The notes: generated by a model from the sequence alone, not told the origin. Counted from the stretch's first letter, positions 42,910 through 51,856 are shown. The stretch: 64,000 nt of DNA from Planctomycetaceae bacterium (GCA_017795105.1 CP051247.1:1116001-1180000), one strand, 5' to 3'. Made by a program: numbers and translations.

Positions 42910-44034
42910 TTAGACGTGTTCAGCGATCGGCTCGGCAAAGCGTTCCGGACGGAAATCGTGCAGATCGAACTCCACCTCGCGACCGAGAGTGAGATTGCCG
43001 AGAATGCGAACAGTGACGGGGCAAAGTGAGAGTCCGGCCCGGTAATGGCCGGTGCCGATGATGACATTCTCCAGTCCGGGAGCACGGCCGAGCACGGGCA
43101 AACGGTCGGTCGCGGCAGGACGGAACCCGCACCATGAACGTTCGACGGGGAGTTGCTCAACTTCCGGAAGGATACACGCGGCGAACTCACGCAGAATCTC
43201 GATGGTATCGGTTTCCACCGTCCGATCGAAGCCAACCAGCGATTCCGTGGAGCCAATGAGGAGTCGCCCGTCGAGTCGGGGCACAAGATACCGTTTGCCC
43301 TGCTCCACGATGAATGGAAACGGTCGCTGCAGTTGAACCATGACCAGTTGACCACGTATCGGAGCCACCGGTAACTGCACATTCAGCAACTCGCCGAATG
43401 CCCCGGACCAGGCCCCGGCCGTGATGAGGAATTGCTCCCCCTGGAAGACGTTGTTTGCAGAACGGACGGAGACCAGACGATCGCCGCGAATGTCGAGCTG
43501 CTCGATCGCTTCTCCCTCACGGATCTGCACACCGCGTTTCCGGCAGCCGGCGATTAGAGCTTTGAGATGCCGGGGATTGCGGACCTGAGCCTGCCCGGGC
43601 AGCGAATAGGCTTGCTGCAACCGGTTCGAAAACCGGGAACTGGTCTGACGCACCTGCTCTCGATCGAGCATCTGTGTCTCGACCTGCTGCGTGTGCCAGT
43701 CGGTGACTTCATCGTCCAGTGCCGCGGGATCGTCTTCCGGGGCCAGAATGACCGCTCCGCATCGGTGGTACTCGTCGTCGATGCCGGTCAGTTCGTGAAC
43801 GCGGGCAGAGAACTCAGGCCAGAGAGCCGAACTTGCGAGAGCGAGCTGACGGTAGCCGCGACTGGAGAGATGAACTTCTCCCGGCGGAATCATCCCTGCG
43901 CCCGCCCAGGACGATTCGCGGCCAACGGCCTGTCGATCGACAACCGTAACCGTGCATCCCTGCTCAGCCAGTTCCAGTGCGGTGGCGAGTCCGATGACTC
44001 CGCCTCCGACGATGATGACATCGCTTGTCGTCAT
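42910..44034 (-). CDS. thiO: Glycine oxidase-like FAD-dependent oxidase (ThiO-like)
   Basis: 374-residue D-amino-acid/glycine oxidase family flavoprotein. N-terminal FAD motif VIIVGGGVIGLATALELAEQG (split here as VIIVGGGVIGLAT at about 6-18), then VGRESSWAGAGMIPP typical of ThiO, the PIRGQLVMVQL strand and the C-terminal IGTGHYRAGLSL segment that contacts FAD. In thiamine synthesis ThiO makes iminoglycine for the thiazole ring, but no thiG, thiS or thiE is next to it here. First gene of an overlapping run with a flavoprotein, radical SAM protein and phosphoesterase-like protein, which suggests a different pathway. Confidence 0.85.
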   Translation of the reverse strand: MTTSDVIIVGGGVIGLATALELAEQGCTVTVVDRQAVGRESSWAGAGMIPPGEVHLSSRGYRQLALASSALWPEFSARVHELTGIDDEYHRCGAVILAPEDDPAALDDEVTDWHTQQVETQMLDREQVRQTSSRFSNRLQQAYSLPGQAQVRNPRHLKALIAGCRKRGVQIREGEAIEQLDIRGDRLVSVRSANNVFQGEQFLITAGAWSGAFGELLNVQLPVAPIRGQLVMVQLQRPFPFIVEQGKRYLVPRLDGRLLIGSTESLVGFDRTVETDTIEILREFAACILPEVEQLPVERSWCGFRPAATDRLPVLGRAPGLENVIIGTGHYRAGLSLCPVTVRILGNLTLGREVEFDLHDFRPERFAEPIAEHV

Positions 44035-44090
44035 GATCCTCTACATGCGGCTCCACGCCGCGTTCACTCAGAGATACTAGATCCGTCGTC

Positions 44091-45983
44091 TCAGTTCAGG
44101 CTGGCGGCAACCGCGCGGCCCAGATCTTCCGGAGTCGTATTATAGATTTTGCAGGCATCTTCAATACTGCGTCCCAGCAGCAGGGCCTCCGAGAACTGCT
44201 TGAGCTGGTTCGGCGTTCCACGGCTCATCAACAGTCGGACCGTGACCATCCCAACATGTTCGGTCACATCGGGCGAAAACGTTCCCGCGTTAAACAAATC
44301 GGCCGGCCGATTCACACCCTGGATGGCCCGTGCAGCCGAGGTCAAAAGGGCTCGTTCGAATTCGGCATTGCGAAGGTCAGAATCCGCCAGCGCCCAGCCG
44401 GCCCCTTCGGTCAGCCAGTCAACCCTTGTGGTTGAATCCCGTTGCAGAGCAGCAGAGATCATCCCTTTGGAGAGAGTCCACTTCAGAGAGGGAGCCGTCG
44501 CCGAAGCGATGTCCCCGGTATCGAGCAACGCGATGTAAGCCATATCGTAGCCAGATGTCACCCGGGCATGACCGAACATCAGATCCGTTGCTTGACGGTT
44601 TTCGATTGAGCGATTGAACTCTTCGTAATCGTAGCGATCCTTGAAGACATAAATCGCAAGTCGCCCTTTCCATTCCGGTTCTTTCGCCAGAGCGAGCTTC
44701 GACTTCAGACCGGAACGCATCTGTTCGGCCCAGTCGAGCACCGTCTGCAGCCGTTGCGGGTCGACATTGCCCATGACAAGAAGATCGTCGTTCGTCACCG
44801 AGGCCGGGTTGGCCGACGAGAGAGTCCGTCGCCAGTGCGAGTCGGCCTGATCGCGACGGTGCTTCTCGAACTCCTGAGGCGTCATATTGGCCAGCTGCAT
44901 GCGTCGTTCATCGCTGGCAGAAGGAACCATCTCGAGCAGCGGCTGCTTCGGATCGTTGCCATCGAACTTGATTCCCTCGCTGATCCACGCTTTCAGGTCT
45001 TCGTAGTTCTTCCGCGTGATTCGCGCCTGGCCCTGCGGCATCCGGGGATTCTCGAGGCCGCCGGTGAGACGAAACAGGCGGCTGTCTTCCAGATTGCCGG
45101 GAATGAGCACTTCGCCACTGTCGCCGCCAATCAGGATCTTTTCGAACGTCTCGACAGAGAATCCACTGTTGGGATTCCCACCGCTGTGACACCCGTGACA
45201 GAACGTGACCAGCATCGGAGCAATATCTTTGGTGAAGGAGACCGTTTCAGTTCCATCCGGCTTAGCGACCGTAATTTCGGGCATCTTCTTATCGTCTGAG
45301 TTGGCCGCCAGCTCCGACATCGTCATGTTCTGGTCTTTGCCATCGAACTTCGCCCCTTGCGTAATCCAGGCGGCAATCGTTTCAATCTCTTCCTGCGGCA
45401 GCGGAGTTCCATTCTTCGGCATCCGCGCGGGAGGATTCGCAATGAGCTTGAGAGCCAGAAGACTGCGGTTCGCCGATCCCGGAACGAGCAGCACGCCACT
45501 GCGTCCCCCTCGACGCATGCCGGCAAAGGTATCGAGCCGTAATCCGCCAGCCGCACCGTCGTCGTGGCAACCGACGCACTTCTCGGAGAGGATGGGAGCG
45601 ACGTCTTTGGAGAAGCTCACCCCGGCATTCCCTGGCATCTCCTCGCCTGTCGCCCGAGCCAGATTCCTTCGCTGAGCTTCGATTGTTCGCTGCACCGACG
45701 AGAAAACACGATCATCTTCTTCCAGGCCGGATTCACTGGCGATCTGCTTCAGGGAATCTTCGGCTTCACTGAGAGCGGTCTCGGCTTCTTCGTAGTCTTT
45801 CCGTCGAATCAGCGAAGACACCCGGGAGACATCGCGACGAAGCTCTGAGAGCGTACGGCGATGCTCAGTGGTGAGTTGAGCCTGCAGATCCGAAGTGTCG
45901 ACCAACAGCATCCCGCAGAACACCATCAACGCAAACAGACCGGTAAGTACTCGAGAAAACCGCTGCGGTACGGAGTGAATCAT
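44091..45983 (-). CDS. Planctomycete-type cytochrome c-like domain protein
   Basis: 630 residues. A signal peptide (about 8-35) leads to a coiled-coil-prone region (about 40-100) and then two cytochrome c-like domains of the planctomycete PSCyt1 type: CVGCHDDGAAGGLRLDTF and CHGCHSGGNPNSGF, each with the CxxCH haem-attachment motif and a later MP(K/Q) methionine ligand candidate, both ending in a WI(T/S)(Q/E)G(A/I)KFDG block. The last 250 residues resemble a metallopeptidase-like fold (DWLTEGAGWALADSD) that lacks HExxH. Start at 45983 has GAGG about 8 bases upstream; a GTG at 46016 is the alternative. Confidence 0.85.
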   Translation of the reverse strand: MIHSVPQRFSRVLTGLFALMVFCGMLLVDTSDLQAQLTTEHRRTLSELRRDVSRVSSLIRRKDYEEAETALSEAEDSLKQIASESGLEEDDRVFSSVQRTIEAQRRNLARATGEEMPGNAGVSFSKDVAPILSEKCVGCHDDGAAGGLRLDTFAGMRRGGRSGVLLVPGSANRSLLALKLIANPPARMPKNGTPLPQEEIETIAAWITQGAKFDGKDQNMTMSELAANSDDKKMPEITVAKPDGTETVSFTKDIAPMLVTFCHGCHSGGNPNSGFSVETFEKILIGGDSGEVLIPGNLEDSRLFRLTGGLENPRMPQGQARITRKNYEDLKAWISEGIKFDGNDPKQPLLEMVPSASDERRMQLANMTPQEFEKHRRDQADSHWRRTLSSANPASVTNDDLLVMGNVDPQRLQTVLDWAEQMRSGLKSKLALAKEPEWKGRLAIYVFKDRYDYEEFNRSIENRQATDLMFGHARVTSGYDMAYIALLDTGDIASATAPSLKWTLSKGMISAALQRDSTTRVDWLTEGAGWALADSDLRNAEFERALLTSAARAIQGVNRPADLFNAGTFSPDVTEHVGMVTVRLLMSRGTPNQLKQFSEALLLGRSIEDACKIYNTTPEDLGRAVAASLN

Positions 45984-46241
45984 CGTTTTCGCCTCGTGTT
46001 CTGCCAAAGCTTCCACGTGAGGAGGGAACCGGAGCCAGCGAAGTTTGTTGCGGCTCTGCGGATGCGAATTCGTGCGTTGCTCGTTAGTTTATACCGCCGG
46101 AGGGCCGTTTCGCAATCGCCTCTATTTTCGCCCTCCGGGTCGTTTTGTGTAGAATTCTTCCTGAACAGGCAGTCCCTGCCGTATCTCGGCGTGTGGGAGG
46201 GTCTGAAGTTTTGAGTAGCCAGTTGCCTTGAGTCGAAAACG

Positions 46242-47123
46242 ATGAGTATCCGGACAGTTGAGCAGAAGCGGGACGAACTGCTGGAGATCCTCCGGGCGTA
46301 TGGACGGGTCGGCGTCGCCTTTTCGGCGGGTGTCGACAGCACGGTCGTCGCAAAAGCCGCTGCGCTCGCCGCTCCCGGAGAGGCCGTGGCGCTAATTGCC
46401 GACAGCCCATCGGTCCCCAAAGGCACTGTCGAAGAAGCTCGCGACCTTGCCGAATTGATCGGTCTCCCGCTTGTCGTGCTTAGTACGACCGAATTCGAGA
46501 AGGACCAGTATCGGGCGAACTCCGGAAATCGGTGCTTTCACTGCAAAGACACCCTCTACTCCACCATCACGGCTTACAACGCCGCAGAGCTCAACCGGCG
46601 GGGTGTCGATCTCGACGTGATCGTGAATGGGACCAATACCGACGATCTCGGCGACTATCGCCCGGGACTTCAGGCCGCAGCCGATCACAGTGTTCGCAGC
46701 CCTCTGGTCGAAGCCGGTTTGAATAAGGCCGATGTGCGTGAACTGGCCGCTCACTGGCAGTTGCCGGTCTGGAACAAGCCCGCCTCCCCCTGCCTGTCGA
46801 GTCGCATCGCTCACGGACTCGAAGTCACCATCGAACGTGTTCGACGGGTCGACGATGCCGAACGGTTCCTGAAAGAGCGGTTCGGGCTGGTCGAATTGCG
46901 AGTCCGTCACGAATTCAACGACCTGGCTCGTATCGAGGTTCCCCGCGAAGCTATCGATGCTCTCTCAGACGCCGCGGCTCGGGATGAGATCGTTGATCGA
47001 CTGGAATCGCTCGGCTTCCGTTATGTGACAATCGACCTGGCGGGGTTTCGCTCCGGCTCCATGAATGCCGTGCTGCCGTTGAATGTGCTTGAAGATCATC
47101 GACAAGCCGACTCAACCGCCTGA
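46242..47123 (+). CDS. larE: LarE-type ATP-dependent sacrificial sulfur transferase
   Basis: 293 residues. A PP-loop ATP pyrophosphatase motif SAGVDST (28-34) adenylates the nickel-pincer cofactor precursor; the family then donates sulfur from its own cysteine. The donor-position Cys is present in ASPCLSSRIAHG (C184), and CFHC (98-101) is a second conserved pair. LarE makes the nickel-pincer nucleotide cofactor of lactate racemase and related enzymes together with LarB and LarC, neither of which is in this window. The last 12 bases overlap the convergent FliL-like gene. Confidence 0.92.
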   Translation: MSIRTVEQKRDELLEILRAYGRVGVAFSAGVDSTVVAKAAALAAPGEAVALIADSPSVPKGTVEEARDLAELIGLPLVVLSTTEFEKDQYRANSGNRCFHCKDTLYSTITAYNAAELNRRGVDLDVIVNGTNTDDLGDYRPGLQAAADHSVRSPLVEAGLNKADVRELAAHWQLPVWNKPASPCLSSRIAHGLEVTIERVRRVDDAERFLKERFGLVELRVRHEFNDLARIEVPREAIDALSDAAARDEIVDRLESLGFRYVTIDLAGFRSGSMNAVLPLNVLEDHRQADSTA

Positions 47124-47717
47124 ATGAGATGTTTCCTTCAGCGTGTATCGAGTAAACCGCGAGAAGTTGACTTCGTCAATCTTTTCGTCGCCAATGATGG
47201 AATTCACGGCTCCGCGGATCTCCGTCCGCAGATGCAACAGACTCGGCTCGGCAATCTCTTCAGGCGTCGCGCCGTTAATCAAAGCGCCTACCTTTTCGCG
47301 GATCCGGTTGCCTCGCTGCCGAATTGACGTGTCGGCCGAGAGATAGTCTTTGACCGTGCCCTCGATTCGCAGGACTGCTTCGTAATTGATGATGTCGACG
47401 CAGTCCGGGGCGTGAGCACTGGGCGACATGGATTCGGCTTCACCGAGCGAGATTTCAAAAACCTGATCTTCCTGATAGGCCGCGACCATCTCCTCGCGTT
47501 CCTGGTCCATCTGATCCTGACTGGCGGCTGTTCGCGGGTGAACGAACGAGAGCATCAGCATGGCGATCACAACGAGCACAGTGATCATCCCCAGGAGCAG
47601 GAGATTGTCGGTGCTGAAGGCGAACGCCATTTGCGGTTGCTGCCGTTCCCTTTGGACGGCTCGATGAATTTCACGCAAACGTTCGAGTGTGTCATCAGAC
47701 AAAACGAAGGACTTCAT
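47112..47717 (-). CDS. FliL-like single-span membrane protein
   Basis: 201 residues from the ATG at 47717. A cytoplasmic N-terminus (about 1-35) is followed by one membrane helix (about 37-60) and an extracytoplasmic domain. The last 80 residues (YEAVLRIEGTVKDYL, REKVGALINGATPEEIAE, IRGAVNSIIGDEKIDEV, VNFSRFTRYTL) follow the pattern of the FliL domain, which in flagella associates with the stator. No flagellar gene adjoins it, so it may serve another membrane complex. Overlaps larE by 12 bases at their 3' ends. Confidence 0.72.
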   Translation of the reverse strand: MKSFVLSDDTLERLREIHRAVQRERQQPQMAFAFSTDNLLLLGMITVLVVIAMLMLSFVHPRTAASQDQMDQEREEMVAAYQEDQVFEISLGEAESMSPSAHAPDCVDIINYEAVLRIEGTVKDYLSADTSIRQRGNRIREKVGALINGATPEEIAEPSLLHLRTEIRGAVNSIIGDEKIDEVNFSRFTRYTLKETSHSGG

Positions 47718-48076
47718 TCCGGAGTTACTTACTTGATCGTGGTCGGGCTGCGTGACGCAGAATCTCAATTCACGTGTTGTGATTACGCTGCAGCAGGTTG
47801 TTTTCAGGCCGCGTGGCTGGACTCCCGTTGTCGTCTGGCAACATCAACGTTCCTCAAAAACGTCGCTACAGGAGCGGTGGCTGAAGGCAGGTTGGCTCTT
47901 TGAAAGAATGGTAGGTCACATACGCCGAGACGCCGTGAACTTTCACAGGTTTGCCCCGCTCTGTAGCCTTCCCGGGCGGAAGAACCCGCAGTACAGGTGC
48001 AATGTGTTCACTACCTGCTGAACATCCTCGGGGTATTCCCTGAGCCGCGCTGGCCGTGATCGAAGAAACGCATCAG
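47718..48076. other. Intergenic region, 359 bp
   Basis: Lies upstream of the FliL-like gene and downstream of the HEPN-like gene, both on the minus strand. I see no convincing small gene, terminator hairpin or operator here. Confidence 0.35.
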
Positions 48077-48718
48077 TCAGTTGGCATCTGACTGTGGTTC
48101 CGGTGACTGCACCGCGGCTTGAAGACGGGACAGAAGCGTCGTGGCATCGTCGGGGAGTTCGAACTGATCGAAAGCCATTTCTGACTCCATGAACTCAACC
48201 CGGAAACAATTCACGTAATCCCGCATGGCTGCAAGGGCATCGTCGACATCCTTTCGGGAGACTCCCAGGATGGGGGTCTGATACGCTCCCAGAGCCGAGC
48301 GCTGATCCCGATGAGCGATGCGACGGTTCCGAATCGTTCGCAACTTGCCACAGCTTTGCTCAACGGCCTGATCCTTCTCTTCCAGCCGTGCCGCGAGGTC
48401 GGCGTACTTCTCTCGATCGAGCTGCTCGTAGAGCTGCCGAAGTACGAGGTTGTCGCGTCCAAATGATCGCGGGCGATCGGTGAGACTGCAGATCTCCAGC
48501 ACAACGTAATCGAGCCAGAGGAATTGAAGCATGCCGAAGAACGTCGGGGCGGACTGATTCAATAGATCGAGTGTCTGCTGATCGGCTCCAAAAAGCTGCC
48601 GATACATGATCCACCGGCCATGCAGCCAGGTCAGTTCGTTTTCGATCGTCTCGAAGATCTCCCGCAGTGATTCGGGAATTCTCGAGTAGTCCAGAGCGGG
48701 TGGGTGAAACTGGTCCAT
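48077..48718 (-). CDS. HEPN/AbiU2-like domain protein
   Basis: 213 residues, entirely alpha-helical in appearance, with no membrane segment. The pattern of long helices (FFGMLQFLWLDYVVLEICSL, LYEQLDREKYADLAARL) followed by LRTIRNRRIAHRDQ resembles the AbiU2-type HEPN group, whose R-x(4-6)-H motif is an RNase active site in active members. AGGAG lies 9 bases before the ATG; a GTG two codons earlier is possible. It stands alone, with no antitoxin-like partner visible. RNase or toxin activity is an inference. Confidence 0.65.
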   Translation of the reverse strand: MDQFHPPALDYSRIPESLREIFETIENELTWLHGRWIMYRQLFGADQQTLDLLNQSAPTFFGMLQFLWLDYVVLEICSLTDRPRSFGRDNLVLRQLYEQLDREKYADLAARLEEKDQAVEQSCGKLRTIRNRRIAHRDQRSALGAYQTPILGVSRKDVDDALAAMRDYVNCFRVEFMESEMAFDQFELPDDATTLLSRLQAAVQSPEPQSDAN

Positions 48719-48761
48719 CAGCACGTTCTCCTGTTCGCGATGCGCAAACAGTAACAGCGCA

Positions 48762-48794
48762 GAAAAAAGCCTCGCAACCGAGTGGCGAGGTTTT
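48762..48794 (-). terminator. Intrinsic terminator downstream of murB
   Basis: CCTCGC (48770-48775) pairs with GCGAGG (48785-48790), flanked by A and T runs that extend the stem. On the minus strand a run of six T follows, fitting termination of the murC-murB transcript. Confidence 0.75.
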
Positions 48795-48876
48795 CAACAT
48801 CCGGCCGGGAACTGCTTCAGAAACGGAAGCTCAAGATGCTGGCACGCGTATGGCGCGACCTCTTGTGACTTCGTCA

Positions 48877-48897
48877 CCCGGCCGGGATACGGCCGGG
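48877..48897. repeat. CCCGGCCG hairpin
   Basis: CCCGGCCG-GGATA-CGGCCGGG, a perfect 8-bp stem between murB and its terminator, with a short TGACTTCGTCA palindrome just upstream (48866-48876). Its high GC and palindromic form suggest a REP-like unit. Confidence 0.5.
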
Positions 48898-48945
48898 CCA
48901 CCCATGCTGGTGAGGCGTTTGCTGTTTGGAAGTCGCCCCGCCCGT

Positions 48946-49830
48946 TTACGGCCAGGTTTTGATTTCGAGTTCGAGCTCGATCTCATGCGTATCCTGGACT
49001 TTGGAGCGGACCAGGTTAATCAGGCGGAGAACGTCGTCGCTGGTGCAGTTCTCGTGGGTGATGATGAAGTTCGCGTGCAAATCGCTGACTTCGCAGTCAC
49101 CGACGCGCGTTCCCTTCAGTCCGGCCTGTTCAATCAGTGCTCCGGCGGAGAGTCCTCGTGGATTCTTGAAGACGCAACCGGCCGACTGCGAGGAGAGCGG
49201 CTGTGAGGCCTTCTTCATGATCCAGGTTTTCCGCAGCCGTTTGGTGATCTCGTTCGGATCGTCCTCGCTCAACTGCAGAGTGGCCGAAATGACGATGGCG
49301 TTTCCGACATGACTGTTGCGGTATTCGAAGCCGATCATTTCGCTCGACAGCGTTTCGACCTTGCCGTCGTGTGTCATGACATCGATCGATTCGACCTTGG
49401 TCCCGATCTCGCCGCTGCGGGTGCCGGCATTGCCGATTACGGCTCCGCCGATCGTTCCCGGAATCCCGGCCAGCTCTTCCAGTCCAGTCAAACCGCCGGC
49501 GACACTGCGGGAAATCACATGCGACAGCAGGGCCCCTGCTCCAGCCGTGACTTTCGTCCCCTCGACTTCGACCTTGCAGAAATCGCCACTATTGAGCCGC
49601 AGCACGACGCCGCTGACTCCCTCGTCGCGAATCAGCAGGTTCGAACCTTCCCCGAGGACATGAACCGGAAGATTCTCTTTCTGGCAGCACTGAAGCACGG
49701 CGGCCAGTTCGTCCATCGTCCGGGGTTCGACCAGGTACTGAGCCGGTCCACCGAGCTTGAGCCAGGTGTAAGGGGCCAGAGGTTCGTCCTGTCGAGTGAT
49801 TTCAGCAAAGGAATCCAGGCAGCTCATCAT
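48946..49830 (-). CDS. murB: UDP-N-acetylenolpyruvoylglucosamine reductase (MurB)
   Basis: 294-residue FAD enzyme of the second step of UDP-MurNAc synthesis, reducing enolpyruvyl-UDP-GlcNAc with NADPH. FAD-binding elements are visible: VLGEGSNLLIRDEGVSGVV (about 58-76) and GIPGTIGGAVIGNAG (about 122-136). Substrate-site RNSHVG and QSAGCVFKNP follow; the general-acid position in the latter is Cys219 rather than the Ser of E. coli. The C-terminal LIEQAGLKG and DLHANFIIT blocks match type II MurB. The ATG at 49830 overlaps murC by 29 bases; a TTG at 49842 is an alternative. Confidence 0.95.
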   Translation of the reverse strand: MMSCLDSFAEITRQDEPLAPYTWLKLGGPAQYLVEPRTMDELAAVLQCCQKENLPVHVLGEGSNLLIRDEGVSGVVLRLNSGDFCKVEVEGTKVTAGAGALLSHVISRSVAGGLTGLEELAGIPGTIGGAVIGNAGTRSGEIGTKVESIDVMTHDGKVETLSSEMIGFEYRNSHVGNAIVISATLQLSEDDPNEITKRLRKTWIMKKASQPLSSQSAGCVFKNPRGLSAGALIEQAGLKGTRVGDCEVSDLHANFIITHENCTSDDVLRLINLVRSKVQDTHEIELELEIKTWP

Positions 49831-51250
49831 AGATCCGATCAATGTTTCCTGCTCCGAGCGTCACAATGACTTCCGCTCGGGATCCTGTAATAACGTCTCG
49901 TGAATCGTCCAGTCTGCAACGCATTTGGTCAAGGCTGGGACAGAATGCGAAGCGTCCTCCGCGGCAGTTTCCGGCTTCAACCAGTTTCTCGGCGGTCGAT
50001 CGCACGCGATCATCAGCCGTTTCACGAGCAGCGAAGATGGGAAGGATAGTCGTCTCATCGGCATCAAGCAAAGCATCTGCGAACTGTTCGAGCAGCATCT
50101 CGGTCCGTTGAATCTGATGCGGCTGAAAAAAAGCCCGGATGACACTGCCAGGAAACCGCTGTCGAACCGCCTGAAAGGTCGCCCGTAATTCCGAGGGATG
50201 ATGGGCGTAGTCGTCGACATAGAACGCGCCGTTTCGTCGTCCCCGCAGGTGAAACCGACGTTCCACGCCCGGAAACGTCTTCAGACCTGAAGCAATGGCG
50301 TCCCAGGAAAGCCCGACTTCGCGAGCCAGCAGAGCCGCAGCTGTCGCGTTGGCGATTTGATGTCGTCCGCAAACCGCGAGTTCGAGAGCGACCGACTCCT
50401 TTCCGCGATGAAGCGTGAAGGTCGCCCCTTCCGGGGATGTTGACACATCGGCAATCTGCCAGAGCGAGGCGTGTGGAGGAACTTCGACAGCTGCACGGCT
50501 GGTGAACAAGACAAGGCGGCATTTCGTGTCCGCGACTGCTCGGAGGGCCGAATTGCAGTCGGCGTTTGCAACTAACAGTCCTGCTGCGTCCACGCGGGCG
50601 CTGAACTCCTGAAAAGCTTGTTCCAGCGAGCGTTCATTCGGGTAACAATCGAAGTGATCGGCTTCGACGTTCAGAATGGCTGCCAATTGTGGCCGCAAAT
50701 GCAGAAAGGAACCTCGGAACTCGCAGGCTTCAACAACCAGCTCCGGTTCGCGCCCGAAGTGCCCGGCGTTATTTTGGTTCTGCAGTTTTCCCCCGGCGAT
50801 CAATCCGGAATCACGCCCAGCCGCCTGCAGCAGATGATGGAGCAATAGCGAGCAGGTCGTTTTCCCGTGAGTACCGGCAACCGCGATGCCCCGTCGTTCG
50901 CTGAGAGCCTGCCCGAGGTACTCCGCGTAGCTGAATGATGGAAGGCCGGCCTGCCTCGCGGCTCGTCGTTCCGGATTGTCTTCACCGACCGCGAGACTGA
51001 AAACGTGCAGATTGCACTGCGGCGGAAGATTCCCGGTGTCGTGCCCCTGATGCACCTGAATCCCGCGGCGAAGAAAATGCTGCCGGATGGGATGAGGAAT
51101 GACCGCATCTGATCCGGAAACCATCCAGCCCCGATCGCAGAGGAAATCTGCGAGCGATCTCATCCCCGCTCCACAAATCCCGGTCAGATGAGCTTGAGGC
51201 GTGGACAAAGCGGGTATCCAGACGGGAACGGGAAGCCTGCATTCGCCCAA
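49802..51250 (-). CDS. murC: UDP-N-acetylmuramate--L-alanine ligase (MurC)
   Basis: ATP-dependent ligase that adds L-alanine to UDP-MurNAc. The N-terminal motif is HLTGICGAGMRSLADFL, followed by SGSDA and the P-loop AGTHGKTTCSLLLHHLL, the central DDYAHHPSELRAT block and the C-terminal domain. Length (up to 482) is typical. The start is uncertain: family alignment suggests a few residues before HLTGICG, where only TTG codons (51250 or 51208) are in frame. It overlaps murB, and begins 46 bases after the Fur-family gene. Confidence 0.93.
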   Translation of the reverse strand: MGECRLPVPVWIPALSTPQAHLTGICGAGMRSLADFLCDRGWMVSGSDAVIPHPIRQHFLRRGIQVHQGHDTGNLPPQCNLHVFSLAVGEDNPERRAARQAGLPSFSYAEYLGQALSERRGIAVAGTHGKTTCSLLLHHLLQAAGRDSGLIAGGKLQNQNNAGHFGREPELVVEACEFRGSFLHLRPQLAAILNVEADHFDCYPNERSLEQAFQEFSARVDAAGLLVANADCNSALRAVADTKCRLVLFTSRAAVEVPPHASLWQIADVSTSPEGATFTLHRGKESVALELAVCGRHQIANATAAALLAREVGLSWDAIASGLKTFPGVERRFHLRGRRNGAFYVDDYAHHPSELRATFQAVRQRFPGSVIRAFFQPHQIQRTEMLLEQFADALLDADETTILPIFAARETADDRVRSTAEKLVEAGNCRGGRFAFCPSLDQMRCRLDDSRDVITGSRAEVIVTLGAGNIDRIYDELPGFLC

Positions 51251-51296
51251 GCAGTTCGAGCATTGCCGGCAGACAGGACAAAGTCCACGATCGCGA

Positions 51297-51800
51297 TCAG
51301 ATCATGTCGAGCTTGCGATGGCGCCGTACCGGAGCGCGTCGGCATTCGCTGCACAGGCCGAAGACTTCCAGGCGATGACCGTCCATGAAGAAGCCCATCT
51401 TGTCGGCGACCGATTCGAGGATCGCCTTGATCTCGTCGTTGTGAAACTCCTGCAGTTCGCCACATTTCCGGCAGATGAGGTGATCGTGCTGCGGGTAGCC
51501 GTAATCGTGCTCCCAGATCTCGCTGCCATTGGGGCGGGCCACCTTGCGAATCAGACCAGCAGATTCCATTGATTCAAGCGTGCGATAAACCGTGGACCGG
51601 CTCACGCGTTTGCGTCCGCTGGAGCGAAGGCGTTCGGAAAGCTCTTCAGCATCGAAGTGTTCGTGGTTGTCGAAGACCTCATCGACGATGATCTCCCGTT
51701 CGGGAGTTAAGCGCATTTTCTGCGTTGCCAGGTACTCCCGAAACTTTTCCTTGGGACTGGCGGTAACGGTGACATTCCCCAAACCACTCACGATGTGCAC
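51297..51800 (-). CDS. Fur family metal-responsive transcriptional repressor
   Basis: 167 residues. N-terminal winged helix (KMRLTPEREIIVDEVFDNHEHFDAEEL, given here in parts: RLTPEREIIVDEV and HFDAEELSERL) and recognition segment VSRSTVYRTLESM, then a dimerisation domain with HDHLICRKCGELQEFHND and a CSEC pair that form the usual structural zinc and regulatory metal sites. Which metal or signal it senses (Fe, Zn, Mn or peroxide) is not determined. The GTG start has GAGGAG close upstream. Sits between the FlgM-like gene and murC, all on the same strand. Confidence 0.92.
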   Translation of the reverse strand: MHIVSGLGNVTVTASPKEKFREYLATQKMRLTPEREIIVDEVFDNHEHFDAEELSERLRSSGRKRVSRSTVYRTLESMESAGLIRKVARPNGSEIWEHDYGYPQHDHLICRKCGELQEFHNDEIKAILESVADKMGFFMDGHRLEVFGLCSECRRAPVRRHRKLDMI

Positions 51801-51856
51801 TACTCCTCAGAAGCCGGCGCGGGCTCCCCTGCGTTTGTCCTGGTCAGCCGCGGTTT

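Noticed and set aside
47752..48021. An 89-codon plus-strand frame between the FliL-like and HEPN-like genes
   Set aside because: No ribosome-binding site, no hydrophobic or motif pattern, and it partly overlaps the upstream region of the FliL-like gene.
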